Below are positions 33,535 through 42,935 of a stretch of DNA of 64,000 bases, piece after piece. How positions within the stretch are numbered: position 1 is the stretch's first letter; the number at the start of each line of letters is the position of its first letter. Where the stretch lies: positions 1-64,000 of the forward strand of contig JARKPO010000053.1 in NCBI GenBank assembly GCA_029975215.1. The letters run 5' to 3'. A program made the translations under genes and the position numbers. The notes below the pieces were generated by a model. It was not told where the DNA came from. It did no database searches and saw only the letters and a list, made by a program, of their open reading frames with translations. The DNA is from Levilinea sp. (GTDB taxonomy: Bacteria > Chloroflexota > Anaerolineae > Anaerolineales > Anaerolineaceae).

Positions 33535-35319
33535 ATGAGCGAGACTGGGTTGAAGAAGATCGAACTTCCCCATAGCATCACAGTGCGCGACCTCGGTCAG
33601 CGCATGGACGCCAGTCCCATTCAGGTCATCAAAATCTTGATGACCAATGGAGTCATGGCCAACATCAATCAACTGGTGGATTTTGATACCGCCGCCATCG
33701 TCGCCAACGAATTGGGGTTTGAAGCGACGCTCGAAAGCCTCGAAGAAGTCGAAGAAAAAGAGACCGGTGAAATTCCCCTCTGGCGTCAGGTCATCATGAA
33801 TGAAGACCCGCGCAGCCTGGTCAAACGTCCGCCGGTGGTCACCATCCTCGGCCACGTGGATCACGGCAAAACCACCCTGTTGGACGCGATCCGCCACAGC
33901 AATGTGGCCAGCGGTGAAGCCGGCGGCATCACCCAGCACATCGGCGCCTACCAGGTGGAACATCACAACCAGCTCATCACCTTCCTCGATACCCCCGGGC
34001 ATGCCGCCTTCACTGCCATGCGCGCCCGCGGCGCCCAGGGTGCAGATATCGTTGTCTTAGTGGTAGCTGCCAACGACGGTGTCATGCCCCAAACCCGTGA
34101 GGCTATCGCCCACGCCAAGGCCGCCCGTGTGCCTATCATTGTAGCCCTCAACAAAATCGACCGTCCCGATTCCAATCCCGACTTTGTCAAACGCCAATTG
34201 GCTGAAAATGGCCTGGTTCCCGATGAGTGGGATGGCGACACCATGATTGTGCCCGTCTCGGCCAAACAGAAAATGGGCATTGAAGACCTGCTGGAAGCCA
34301 TCCTGCTCGTTTCCGACAGCATGGACATCCGCGCCAACCCCAACGGCAAAGTCCTCGGCACGGTCATCGAAGCCCAGGTAGAAAAAGCCAAAGGCGTCGT
34401 CGCCACCCTGCTGGTACAAAATGGCTCCCTGGAAATGGGCGATATCATTGTGGCCGGAACATCGATGGGCCGCATCCGCGCCATGTTTGATTACCGCAAC
34501 CGCAAAGTGCGCAAAGCCGGCCCCTCCATGCCTGTTCTGGTCATGGGGCTCAGCGACGTGCCCGCCGCGGGCGATATCTTCCAGGTCTACACCAATGACC
34601 GCGAAGCCCGCGCCGTCATCGAAGAACGCAAAACGCAGGCCCAAAACCGCCAGGCTGCTGCGCCAAAAGCCACCCTCGAACAGCTCTTTGAGCGCTACCA
34701 GGCCGGTGAAACCCGCGAACTGTGTCTGGTGCTCAAAGCCGACGTGCAAGGCTCCCTGGAACCGATCGTGAGTGAGTTAAAAGACCTCAATAAGTCCGAG
34801 ATCAAAGTCACCATCCTCCAGGCCGAAACCGGCAACGTCAGCGAAAGCGATGTCATGCTGGCGGCCGCCTCCAAAGCCATCGTCATCGGTTTCAACGTCA
34901 CCGCCGATGCGGCTGCCCGCCGCCTGGCCGAAGCCGAAGGGGTCTCCATCCGCCTGTACGACATCATCTACCGCCTGACGGAAGATATCGAAAAAGCCCT
35001 CAAAGGTATGCTGGAACCGGAATTCAAGGAAGTGCCCCTGGGCAAAGCCGAGGTTTTGGCTGTGTTCAACATCTCCAAAGTGGGCAACATTGCCGGCTGC
35101 CGCGTCACTCAGGGCGAAGTACGCCGCAATGGGAAAGCCCGTATCCTGCGCGCCGGTAAGGTCATCTTTGAAGGTGATATCTCTTCCCTCAAACACGAAC
35201 GCGACGACGTGCGCGAAGTGCGCCAGGGATACGACTGCGGTATCTCCTTCCGCAACTTTGATGAAATGCAGGCCGGAGACCAAATTGAATGTTATACGAT
35301 TGAGCGATTCGGCAGCTAA
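33535..35319 (+). CDS. infB: Translation initiation factor IF-2
   Basis: 594 aa, a short form with only about 95 residues ahead of the G domain. IF2_N-like segment (ITVRDLGQRMDASPIQVIKILM) then G1 GHVDHGKTT, G2 region GGITQHIGAY, G3 DTPGHAAF and G4 NKID, followed by domains II-IV. The C-terminus ends in a DYDCGISF-like family pattern (GYDCGISFRNF). GGAGG lies nine bases before the ATG. It delivers initiator fMet-tRNA to the 30S subunit. Confidence 0.96.
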   Translation: MSETGLKKIELPHSITVRDLGQRMDASPIQVIKILMTNGVMANINQLVDFDTAAIVANELGFEATLESLEEVEEKETGEIPLWRQVIMNEDPRSLVKRPPVVTILGHVDHGKTTLLDAIRHSNVASGEAGGITQHIGAYQVEHHNQLITFLDTPGHAAFTAMRARGAQGADIVVLVVAANDGVMPQTREAIAHAKAARVPIIVALNKIDRPDSNPDFVKRQLAENGLVPDEWDGDTMIVPVSAKQKMGIEDLLEAILLVSDSMDIRANPNGKVLGTVIEAQVEKAKGVVATLLVQNGSLEMGDIIVAGTSMGRIRAMFDYRNRKVRKAGPSMPVLVMGLSDVPAAGDIFQVYTNDREARAVIEERKTQAQNRQAAAPKATLEQLFERYQAGETRELCLVLKADVQGSLEPIVSELKDLNKSEIKVTILQAETGNVSESDVMLAAASKAIVIGFNVTADAAARRLAEAEGVSIRLYDIIYRLTEDIEKALKGMLEPEFKEVPLGKAEVLAVFNISKVGNIAGCRVTQGEVRRNGKARILRAGKVIFEGDISSLKHERDDVREVRQGYDCGISFRNFDEMQAGDQIECYTIERFGS

Positions 35320-35348
35320 GCGCCGTTTTGCATGTGGAGTAATCAGTT

Positions 35349-35732
35349 ATGCCGTCTAAAGTTCGTCTTACCCGTATTGCCGACCGTATCCGCCAGGACC
35401 TGTCGGAAATGCTGATTCGCGAGGTGCAGGACCCCCGCCTCAGCGGAATTTCCATCACCGACGTCAAGGTGGATCGTGAATTGACCTTTGCCGACATCTA
35501 CGTGTCTGCGGTGGAAGGCAGCGAGCGCAGCAAAGAGGTTCTGGAAGGCCTGCAAAGTGCCTCCGGCTTCCTGCGCAGCCAGCTGGCCGCCCGCATTGAC
35601 CTGCGCACCTTCCCACGCCTGCGCTTCCATTGGGATCCCACCCCCGAACGGGCAGATCACATTGAGCGCATATTGGCCTCCCTGCGCCAGGAGCCCAGCA
35701 TCCCACAGGAAAAGCCGAGCGATGAATCCTGA
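35349..35732 (+). CDS. rbfA: Ribosome-binding factor A
   Basis: 127 aa. KH-like fold with RIADRIRQDLSEMLIREVQDPRL, SITDVKVDRELTFADIYVS, and the terminal LRFHWDPTPERADHIERIL. It acts in late 30S maturation and cold adaptation. It starts 29 bases after infB and overlaps the next gene by 11 bases, as in many nusA-infB operons. Confidence 0.94.
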   Translation: MPSKVRLTRIADRIRQDLSEMLIREVQDPRLSGISITDVKVDRELTFADIYVSAVEGSERSKEVLEGLQSASGFLRSQLAARIDLRTFPRLRFHWDPTPERADHIERILASLRQEPSIPQEKPSDES

Positions 35733-36735
35733 GCAAGCCCAGCAGGCCGCGCTGATTGGCGAGCGCATTCACGCCGCCTCGCATTTCACCCTCGTTTCCC
35801 ATGTCCGCCCGGACGGAGATGCGGTAGGCTCTTTGTTGGGTCTAGGACTGTCGCTGCAAGCCGCGGGTAAAACCGTGGAAATGGTGCTGGCGGACGGCGT
35901 GCCCTACAGCTTCCGCCATCTGGAAGGCGCCGATCAAATCGTGCGCACGGCTTCGTTCACCTCCGGCCTGACCGCCGTGCTGGACTGCTCCGATCTGGCC
36001 CGCACCGGCGGCGTGCTGGAAACGCGCATCCCAGACCTCAGCCTGGATCACCACGCCACGAACCAGGGCTTTGCCCGTCACAACCTGATCTGGCCCCAGG
36101 CCGCCGCCACCTGTGAGCTGCTGGCCGCCTGCCTGCCTCTGTGGAATTTGCCCATGCCTCCCGCCGTGGCCAGCGCGCTGCTCAGCGGGCTGCTCAGCGA
36201 TACCATCGGCTTCCGCACCCCCAACGTCACCCCCCTCACCCTGCGTCTGGCAGCTGATCTGATGGAAAAAGGCGCGCCGCTTTCCAACCTGTATCATCAG
36301 GCCCTCATCAGCCGCTCGCTGGAAGCCGCCCATTTTTGGGGCGCCGGTCTGGAATTGGGCCGCCTGCAGCAGCAAGGCCGCGTCCTGTGGACCGTCCTCA
36401 CCCTCTCCGACCGCAAACGCGTGGGGTACCCTGGCAATGACGACGCCGACCTGATCAACCTCATCGCCAGCGTTGAAGGCGCCGATGTGGCCTTGATCTT
36501 TGTGGAGCAGAAAACCGGTAAAATCAAGGTCAGTTGGCGCGCCGTCCCCGGCATTGACATCTCAAAAGTCGCGCTCCAGTTTGGCGGCGGAGGGCACGCC
36601 GCCGCAGCGGGCGCTGAAATTAGCGGATCTTTAGAATATGTACAGCAGCAAGTCTTAGAAGCCACCCACCAATACCTGTCCAAACTCAACGGTCATTCAA
36701 CCCAACCGGTTATGAATAAGGGGAAAGGAAAATGA
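35722..36735 (+). CDS. nrnA: DHH-family phosphoesterase (NrnA-like nanoRNase / pAp phosphatase)
   Basis: 337 aa starting at the ATG inside the rbfA end. DHH motifs are VSHVRPDGDAVGS (motif I), LDCSD (II), LDHHATN (III, the DHH) and LLSGLLSDTIGFRT (IV). The C-terminal DHHA1 domain shows GGGGHAAAAGAEI. The family degrades 2-5-nt RNAs and dephosphorylates pAp, and some members cleave linear c-di-AMP products such as pApA. That is notable because PstA/DarA-like receptors are encoded in this window. Confidence 0.9.
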   Translation: MNPEQAQQAALIGERIHAASHFTLVSHVRPDGDAVGSLLGLGLSLQAAGKTVEMVLADGVPYSFRHLEGADQIVRTASFTSGLTAVLDCSDLARTGGVLETRIPDLSLDHHATNQGFARHNLIWPQAAATCELLAACLPLWNLPMPPAVASALLSGLLSDTIGFRTPNVTPLTLRLAADLMEKGAPLSNLYHQALISRSLEAAHFWGAGLELGRLQQQGRVLWTVLTLSDRKRVGYPGNDDADLINLIASVEGADVALIFVEQKTGKIKVSWRAVPGIDISKVALQFGGGGHAAAAGAEISGSLEYVQQQVLEATHQYLSKLNGHSTQPVMNKGKGK

Positions 36736-37643
36736 GCGACAATCACGGTGTAGACATTAAAAGTGCCATCTCTGGTGTTCTGGTCATTGACAAACCCGTG
36801 CGCATGACCTCACATGATGTCGTCCAGGCCGTCCGCAAAGGGACCAACATCCGCCGTGCCGGCCACACCGGCACCCTCGATCCGCGCGCATCCGGCGTTT
36901 TAGTGGTACTCATCGGCCCTGCCGTGCGCCTGAGCGAATACGTCTCCGCCTCCGACAAACGCTATCAGGCCATCATCCAGCTAGGTTCCTCCACCGATAC
37001 CTACGACGCCGATGGACGCGTCGTACAGACCTCGCCGGTGGATATCACCGAGCAGCAGTTTGAGGAAGTCCTCGATACTTTCGTGGGTGAAATCGAACAG
37101 GTGCCCCCGCCCTACTCGGCCATCAAAGTCAAAGGCCGCAAAGCCTACGAAATGGCCCGCGAAGGCGAAGAGGTGGATCTGGCCCCGCGCAAAATTCAGG
37201 TCTACAGCCTGGAACTGCTGGAATGGGCCCCGCCCGAAGCGGTCATTGACGTGTACTGCTCCTCCGGAACTTATGTGCGCTCGCTGGCCCACGACCTCGG
37301 TCAAAAACTGGGCTGTGGGGCACACCTGGTGGGTCTGCGCCGCACCAAAAGCGGCCGCTTCACCCTGCGCGACGCGGTTCCCCTGCGCAAGCTGCGCGAC
37401 GCCTTTGAATCGGGCAATTGGTATCAATACCTCATCCCCGCCGCCGAAGCCCTGTCCGATTGGCCCGCGGTGGAGCTGGATCAGGAAGCGATGGATACCA
37501 TCCGCCACGGCCACCGCATCCCCGCCGATGAAGGTTCCAAAGGCATGGCCCGCGGCATCAGTGAACAAGGTGAGCTGGTAGCCCTGCTGGAGTTCGACGA
37601 AGAAACCAAAGAGTGGCAGCCGCGTAAGGTCTTTTTCTCCTAA
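36732..37643 (+). CDS. truB: tRNA pseudouridine(55) synthase
   Basis: 303 aa. GVLVIDKPVRMTSHD, the catalytic GHTGTLDPRASGVL (Asp nucleophile), KRYQAIIQLGSSTDTYDADG, QVPPPYSAIKVKGRKAYEMAREG, and SGTYVRSLAHDLG are all typical. A short PUA-like tail follows. It modifies U55 in the T-loop of tRNAs. ATGA overlap with nrnA. Confidence 0.95.
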   Translation: MSDNHGVDIKSAISGVLVIDKPVRMTSHDVVQAVRKGTNIRRAGHTGTLDPRASGVLVVLIGPAVRLSEYVSASDKRYQAIIQLGSSTDTYDADGRVVQTSPVDITEQQFEEVLDTFVGEIEQVPPPYSAIKVKGRKAYEMAREGEEVDLAPRKIQVYSLELLEWAPPEAVIDVYCSSGTYVRSLAHDLGQKLGCGAHLVGLRRTKSGRFTLRDAVPLRKLRDAFESGNWYQYLIPAAEALSDWPAVELDQEAMDTIRHGHRIPADEGSKGMARGISEQGELVALLEFDEETKEWQPRKVFFS

Positions 37644-37684
37644 ATGGCAGCCCGCATTCCAGGCTCACCTGCGCCCACGGTCTG

Positions 37685-38614
37685 ATGCAGCAGTATTCCT
37701 CTCTGGAAACCCCTAGTCTCCTGGCCTCCTGGGTGGCGGTTGGCGTCTTTGACGGCGTCCACCGCGGCCATCAGGCCCTGCTGTCGCATTTAACCGCCGG
37801 TGCGCACGCCGCCGGTCTGCCTGCCGCCGTAGTCACCTTTCACCCTCACCCTGCCGTAGCCCTCGGCAAAGTGCAGCCGCCCTTTTATCTCACCAGCCCG
37901 CAGCAGCGGGCTGAACAGCTTTCCCTCCTGGGCATTGACGCCCTGGTCACCCTGGCCTTCAACGCCAGCCTGGCCCAAGTGGAGGCCGAAGCCTTCATGC
38001 GCCAGCTCATCCACGCCCTCGGCCTGCGCCGTCTGGTGGTGGGTGAAGGCTTTGCCCTGGGCCGCGGCCGCCAGGGGAACATCCTCACCCTGCAAAAACT
38101 GGGGGAAGCCCTGGGCTACGGCGTAGAAATCATTCCGCCCCAGCAGTCCGCCAACGAAGTCATATCCTCCAGCCGCGCCCGCGCCTTGCTGGCCCAGGGG
38201 GATATGCCCCAGGTTGCAGCCCTGTTGGGCCGCCCCTACCGCATCGCCGGGCCAGTGGTACATGGCGACGGCCGCGGCCGCACCCTCGGCATCCCCACCG
38301 CCAATATAGCCCCCTGGCCCGAACAGCTCCTCCCCCCAGCCGGGGTGTATGCCACCTGGTTCACCCTCAAAAACCAGCGCTACCCCTCCGTCACCAACGT
38401 CGGCTACCGCCCCACTTTCCTCGAACAAGCCCCCTCCCCGCGTGTAGAAACACTCGTCTTGGATTTTGAGCGCGACATCTACGGAGATGATGTAGAATTA
38501 GATTTCATCACCCGTTTGCGCCCTGAGCAGCGTTTTCCTGGCCCAGCAGAGCTCATCGCTCAGATCCAACGGGATATCCAACACGCACGGGAGACGCTTT
38601 CTCATGTCTCATAA
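37685..38614 (+). CDS. ribF: Bifunctional riboflavin kinase / FAD synthetase
   Basis: 309 aa. FAD synthetase half (1-180): VAVGVFDGVHRGHQALL (nucleotidyltransferase GxFDGxHxGH), VVTFHPHPA, and VVGEGFALGRGRQGN. Riboflavin kinase half (185-305): GRPYRIAGPVVHGDGRGRTLGIPTANI, GVYATWF, and VTNVGYRPTF. It makes FMN and FAD. Its end overlaps the next gene, a flavin-dependent ThyX-like protein, by 11 bases. Confidence 0.95.
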   Translation: MQQYSSLETPSLLASWVAVGVFDGVHRGHQALLSHLTAGAHAAGLPAAVVTFHPHPAVALGKVQPPFYLTSPQQRAEQLSLLGIDALVTLAFNASLAQVEAEAFMRQLIHALGLRRLVVGEGFALGRGRQGNILTLQKLGEALGYGVEIIPPQQSANEVISSSRARALLAQGDMPQVAALLGRPYRIAGPVVHGDGRGRTLGIPTANIAPWPEQLLPPAGVYATWFTLKNQRYPSVTNVGYRPTFLEQAPSPRVETLVLDFERDIYGDDVELDFITRLRPEQRFPGPAELIAQIQRDIQHARETLSHVS

Positions 38615-40034
38615 CCCTCGCCAGGTTTATCTGCTTGACCCGCAAAAGCTGCCCCCCGAAACCATCGCAGTGGCCTTTGCCAAAACCTCGCGCTCTCCCC
38701 TGTCTTTTCAAGAAATTGCCGCCGAACTCACCGACGAAAAAAGCGCCGAATTCCACGAACGCTGGGTGGTGGGGTACGGCCACGCCTCCGTCGCCGAACA
38801 TGCCGTGCTGCACATCGCCGTGGAGAATATCTCCCGCCTGGCGGTGGAAGTGCTGGAATCCAACCGCCTGGCCTCCTACACCGAAAAATCCACCCGCTAC
38901 CAAACCTGGACCCCAGACGGCTATTACATTCCCGAAGAGCTGAGCGCGCCCCCCCTGCGGAAAACCTACACAGATATCTGCCGCCTGCTTTTCGACACCT
39001 ACCAACGCGCCATCCCCGCCGTGCGTGAAGTGATCCTCAGCGAAAACCCGCCCCAGCCTGGCGAATCAGAAGCCGCCTGGGACCGCCGCCTGCGCTCGGC
39101 CTATGTGGATGTCTGCCGCTTTCTGCTACCGGCGGCCTCCCTGGCCAATGTCGGCGTCACCATCAACGCCCGCGCCCTGGAACATGCCTTGCGCAAAATG
39201 ATTTCACACCCCCTGGCCGAAGTGCGCGCCGCCGGGGAGGAAATGAAAGCCGTGGCTCAGGCCCAGGCCCCCACCCTGGTGAAATATGCCGATGCCCAGC
39301 CCTACCTCCAGCGTCTGCCCGAATTCTTCAGCGAAGCCGCCGCCGAAATCCCCACCCCCGATTCTCCTCCCAGCGACTGGTGCACGCTCATCTCCAGCGA
39401 CCCCGACGGTGAAAACCGCGTGCTGGCTGCCGCCCTCTACCGCTTTGGCCAACACAGTTATCCCCAGATTCTGACCCATCTGCGCAGCCTGAACGCCAAG
39501 GGCCGCCGCGAATTGGCCCACCTGCTGCTGGACGGCCTGGAACGCCACGACATCCCCCTGCGCGAACTGGAGTATTGCAGCTACACCGTGGATCTAACCC
39601 TGGATCAAGGGGCTTATTTTGAGCTGAAGCGCCACCGCATGATGACCCAAACCGCCCAGCCCCTCAGCCCCCATCTGGGGTACGCCGTCCCCCGCCGCAT
39701 CCGTGCCGCCGGAATTGAGGAAGATTACCGCCGCGCCATGCAGGCCGCCGCCCAGGCGTATGAGCACCTGGCCGCCTGGAACCCACATGTGGCCTCCTAC
39801 GTCATCCCTAACGCCTTTAACCGCCGCGTGCTGCTGCAATTTAACCTGCGCAGCGCCTTCCATCTGGTCAACTTGCGCACCGCTGAAAACGCCCATTTCT
39901 CCATCCGCCGCGCCGTGCTGCGCATCGCCGAGCAGATCCAGGCCGTCCACCCCTTGCTGGGGGCCTATCTGCGCCTCCCCGCAGGCGAAACCTGGAAAAC
40001 GGTGGAAGACGCCCATTTTGTACAAACCGCTTGA
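38604..40034 (+). CDS. thyX: Two-domain ThyX-like (flavin-dependent thymidylate synthase-related) protein
   Basis: 476 aa, about twice a normal ThyX. The N-terminal copy (1-~130) has VVGYGHASVAEHAV and SNRLASYTEKSTRY at 86-99, matching the second half of the RHRxxSxNExSxRY signature (S91, E94, S96, R98, Y99) but with S86/N87 in place of RH. The C-terminal copy (about 240-470) has YFELKRHRMMTQTAQPL, keeping RHR but losing the SxRY half. FAD- and dUMP-binding residues could thus be divided between the copies. It would make dTMP from dUMP using folate and NADPH; activity is likely but unproven. Last gene of the nusA operon. Confidence 0.82.
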   Translation: MSHNPRQVYLLDPQKLPPETIAVAFAKTSRSPLSFQEIAAELTDEKSAEFHERWVVGYGHASVAEHAVLHIAVENISRLAVEVLESNRLASYTEKSTRYQTWTPDGYYIPEELSAPPLRKTYTDICRLLFDTYQRAIPAVREVILSENPPQPGESEAAWDRRLRSAYVDVCRFLLPAASLANVGVTINARALEHALRKMISHPLAEVRAAGEEMKAVAQAQAPTLVKYADAQPYLQRLPEFFSEAAAEIPTPDSPPSDWCTLISSDPDGENRVLAAALYRFGQHSYPQILTHLRSLNAKGRRELAHLLLDGLERHDIPLRELEYCSYTVDLTLDQGAYFELKRHRMMTQTAQPLSPHLGYAVPRRIRAAGIEEDYRRAMQAAAQAYEHLAAWNPHVASYVIPNAFNRRVLLQFNLRSAFHLVNLRTAENAHFSIRRAVLRIAEQIQAVHPLLGAYLRLPAGETWKTVEDAHFVQTA

Positions 40035-40060
40035 GCTGCCCTCAATGGGTAATTCACCTC

Positions 40061-40088
40061 TTGACAGAAGCGGCGTTTTGCCTATAAT
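40061..40088 (+). promoter_or_regulatory. Consensus sigma-70 promoter of the T-box/trpS operon
   Basis: TTGACA (40061-40066), 16-base spacer, TATAAT (40083-40088): both hexamers are perfect. Transcription should start near 40095. Confidence 0.85.
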
Positions 40089-40319
40089 CATACGAAATCA
40101 TACAGAAAGACTGTGATGAGGACGAGTACACATCGCCCCGGCGGTACAGAGAGCAGTGAATGGTGAGAGACTGCCCGTACAGTGATGTGGAATGGACCTC
40201 GGAGTTGCAGGGCAAACGCAAAAGCCAGTAGCCCGCGCCGGAGCTGCCACCGTTATCCAGGCAAAGGGTATCGCGACCTTCGGGTTTGCCGTACCCCAAA
40301 GAGTGAGGCTGGCCTTTTC

Positions 40320-40351
40320 CCCCTTGTGGTGCATCACCGCAGGGGTTTTTT
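40320..40351 (+). terminator. Additional terminator-like hairpin inside the T-box leader, upstream of the T-box motif
   Basis: CCCC (40320-40323) through GGGG (40342-40345) forms an 11-bp stem with one bulged T and a CAT triloop, followed directly by TTTTTT (40346-40351). It occupies the position of Stem III but has the full form of an intrinsic terminator. T-box leaders normally have a single terminator, located after the T-box motif. Confidence 0.55.
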
Positions 40352-40400
40352 GTTAACAAGGCGCACAACAGCCTAATGTGGGTGGCACCACGGACCTGAC

Positions 40401-40440
40401 ACAGCGTTCGTCCCAACAGGGATGAACGCTGTTTTTATTT
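40401..40440 (+). terminator. Regulated terminator of the T-box leader
   Basis: 14-bp stem ACAGCGTTCGTCCC (40401-40414) with 40419-40432 (one G-T pair), AACA loop, then TTTTTATTT. It is the terminator expected to form when tRNA-Trp is charged. It ends 17 bases before the trpS ATG. Confidence 0.9.
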
Positions 40441-40456
40441 GCCAAAAGGAGACGCC

Positions 40457-41506
40457 ATGCCAACTGAAACCATCCTCACCGGACACCGCCCCACTGGCCC
40501 CCGCCATTTGGGTCACCTGGTCGGAACTCTGCACAATTGGGTCGCCCTGCAAAACACACACACCTGCTTCTTCCTGGTGGCCGACCTGCATGTGCTCACC
40601 ACCGATTACGAGCACCCTCAGCGCATTTCTGCCAACATTCTCGACACGGTACTGGATTGGCTCGCCGCCGGCATTGACCCCTCCCGCGCCACCCTCGTGC
40701 TGCAGTCAGCCGTCCCCGCCCATGCCCAATTTGCCGCCCTGCTGGGAATGTTGGTCACGGTTGCCCGCCTGGAGCGCGTTCCCACCTATAAAGAGCAGAC
40801 GCGCGAATTAGGCCTGACCCCCTCGTTGGGGCTGCTCTCGTATCCCGTTCTGCAGGCCGCCGACATCCTGCTCTACCGCGCTTCGGCTGTGCCCGTCGGC
40901 GAAGATCAGCTGCCCCATCTGGAACTCACCCGCGAACTGGCGCGCCGCCTGAACCAGCTCTATGACGCCGATTTTCCCCTGCCGCGCCCCCTGCTGGCCG
41001 CCCAGCCGCGCCTTCCCGGTGTGGATAACCGCACCATGCACAATTCGTACGGCAATGCCATTTATCTCAAAGATACCCCCGAGGAGACCGCCCGCAAAGT
41101 GATGCAAATGTACACCGACCCCACCCGCCTGCGCCCCACCGATCCCGGCCATGTGGAAGGCAACCCCGTGTTCACCTATCTGGATGCCTTTGACCCCCAG
41201 CCCGAAGCCCTGCAGGCGCTGAAAGAAAGTTACCGCGCCGGTAAGGTGGGAGATGTGGCCGTCAAGCAGCATCTCGCCGCCGTGCTGAACCAATCCCTGG
41301 CTCCCCTGCGCCAGCGCCGCAGCGAACTGGCCCGCCACCCCCAGGACGTGTTGGATATTCTGCAAACCGGCTCGCAGCATGCCGCCAGCGTAGCCCAAGA
41401 AACACTCGACAACGTCCACCGCTGCCTGGGACTTTCCTTAGGCCAATCGTTCAATCGTTTTTCCACCCCAGTTGAAATCGCGCCTCTGGTCGGCGCTTTC
41501 TGCTAA
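40457..41506 (+). CDS. trpS: Tryptophan--tRNA ligase with altered KMSKS motif
   Basis: 349 aa class Ic synthetase. [16 protein letters not shown] holds the HIGH-type signature (HLGH at 17-20). [45 protein letters not shown] and [20 protein letters not shown] are the expected tryptophan-pocket and dimer regions. The KMSKS loop position reads [12 protein letters not shown] (TMHNS at 193-197), so both lysines are missing. AAGGAG sits six bases before the ATG. Control by the T-box and the Trp specifier support the assignment. Confidence 0.92.
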   Translation: MPTETILTGHRPTGPRHLGHLVGTLHNWVALQNTHTCFFLVADLHVLTTDYEHPQRISANILDTVLDWLAAGIDPSRATLVLQSAVPAHAQFAALLGMLVTVARLERVPTYKEQTRELGLTPSLGLLSYPVLQAADILLYRASAVPVGEDQLPHLELTRELARRLNQLYDADFPLPRPLLAAQPRLPGVDNRTMHNSYGNAIYLKDTPEETARKVMQMYTDPTRLRPTDPGHVEGNPVFTYLDAFDPQPEALQALKESYRAGKVGDVAVKQHLAAVLNQSLAPLRQRRSELARHPQDVLDILQTGSQHAASVAQETLDNVHRCLGLSLGQSFNRFSTPVEIAPLVGAFC

Positions 41507-41537
41507 CCACCCCAATCATCTTAAGGAGGAATTCACC

Positions 41538-42917
41538 ATGTCCGAACAAACCCGTTTTCTCTTGAGCGAAAATGATATCCCCAAAACCTGGTACAACATC
41601 AACGCCGACAGCCCCGTAGTCCCGGCGCCTGTTCTGCACCCCGGAACGTTAGAACCGGTCACCCCCGATTTCCTCAGCGTGCTCTTCCCCATGGAACTGA
41701 TCTTGCAAGAGATCAGCACCGAGCGCTATATTGACATCCCCGAACCCGTGCGCGAGATTTACCGCCTGTGGAGGCCCACCCCCCTGATCCGCGCCCTGCG
41801 GCTGGAGCGCGCCCTGGGCACCCCTGCCCATATCTACTACAAGTACGAAGGCGCTTCCCCCTCCGGCAGCCATAAATCCAACACCGCCGTGGCACAGGCC
41901 TTTTACAATAAAGCCGCCGGAACCCGCGCCCTCACCACTGAAACTGGCGCCGGGCAGTGGGGTTCAGCCCTCTCGATGGCCTGCCAGTTCTTCAACCTGG
42001 ATTTGGAAGTGTACATGGTCAAGGTGTCGTACGACCAAAAGCCCTACCGCCGCTTCTTGATGGAAACCTTCGGCGCGCAAGTCTTTGCCAGCCCCACCCA
42101 GCGCACCCAGTCGGGCCGCAGCATCCTGGCCGCCGACCCCAACAGCCCCGGCTCCCTGGGCATTGCCATCTCTGAGGCGGTCGAAGTGGCGGCGGCATCC
42201 GGTGGAGCAAAAAAATACAGCCTCGGTTCCGTGCTCAACCATGTCCTCCTGCACCAGACTGTCATCGGCGAAGAATCCCTCAAGCAGATGGACCTCGCCA
42301 ATGAATATCCGGATGTCGTCATCGGCTGTGTCGGCGGCGGCTCCAACTTCTCCGGCATCGCCTTCCCCTTCCTGCGCGAAAATCTGCGCAGCGGCCAACG
42401 TACCCGCCTGGTAGCGGTCGAACCCGCCGCCACGCCCTCCCTCACCCGCGGCATCTATGCCTTTGACTACGGCGACACCGCCCGCATGGCGCCGGTGGTG
42501 AAAATGCACACCCTCGGCCACGATTTCATCCCCCCCTCCATCCACGCCGGCGGCCTGCGCTATCACGGCATGGCCCCCGCCCTCTCCGCGTTGGTAGATG
42601 CTGGTCTGGTAGAAGCCGTAGCCGTGCGCCAATTGGAAACCTTTGAAGCCGCCCGCCTGTTTGCCCACACCGAAGGTTTGGTGCCTGCGCCTGAATCGGC
42701 ACACGCTATCCGTGCCGCCATTGACGAGGCTCTGCAGGCCAAAGCCCAGGGCGAAAAGCGCGTCATCCTCTTCAACCTCTCCGGACACGGCAATTTTGAC
42801 CTGGCCGCCTACAATGCCTTCAACTCCGGTGCATTGGAAAATGACGACCTGTCTGAAGAAGACATCGCCAATATCCCCGACCGCCTGCCCCAGGTGAATC
42901 TGCCCATCCCAGCCTAA
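41538..42917 (+). CDS. TrpB2-type tryptophan synthase beta chain (TrpB-like PLP enzyme)
   Basis: 459 aa, with the N-terminal extension typical of TrpB2. PLP Lys in [13 protein letters not shown], substrate loop [11 protein letters not shown], phosphate-binding [11 protein letters not shown], and [12 protein letters not shown]. TrpB2 proteins work without a matching TrpA, either recycling indole or using phosphoserine or serine. AAGGAGGA precedes the start. It follows trpS by 31 bases with no terminator between, so the same tRNA-Trp T-box controls both charging and supply of tryptophan. Confidence 0.92.
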   Translation: MSEQTRFLLSENDIPKTWYNINADSPVVPAPVLHPGTLEPVTPDFLSVLFPMELILQEISTERYIDIPEPVREIYRLWRPTPLIRALRLERALGTPAHIYYKYEGASPSGSHKSNTAVAQAFYNKAAGTRALTTETGAGQWGSALSMACQFFNLDLEVYMVKVSYDQKPYRRFLMETFGAQVFASPTQRTQSGRSILAADPNSPGSLGIAISEAVEVAAASGGAKKYSLGSVLNHVLLHQTVIGEESLKQMDLANEYPDVVIGCVGGGSNFSGIAFPFLRENLRSGQRTRLVAVEPAATPSLTRGIYAFDYGDTARMAPVVKMHTLGHDFIPPSIHAGGLRYHGMAPALSALVDAGLVEAVAVRQLETFEAARLFAHTEGLVPAPESAHAIRAAIDEALQAKAQGEKRVILFNLSGHGNFDLAAYNAFNSGALENDDLSEEDIANIPDRLPQVNLPIPA

Positions 42918-42935
42918 GCCGACCGTGCCATAATC

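Larger units (their letters stand above)
40095..40440 (+). promoter_or_regulatory. T-box riboswitch leader, tryptophan-specific
   Basis: The T-box sequence AATGTGGGTGGCACCACGG is at 40375-40393. Its TGGC bulge can pair with a GCCA 3' end, fitting the G73 discriminator of bacterial tRNA-Trp. Stem I runs from about 40110 to 40210, includes an AGTA stretch and AGAGAGC, and its specifier loop reads gaaTGGacctcggag with the Trp codon TGG at 40193-40195. The gene controlled is trpS, in agreement. Uncharged tRNA-Trp should bind Stem I and the bulge, favour the antiterminator, and let transcription continue. Confidence 0.93.
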
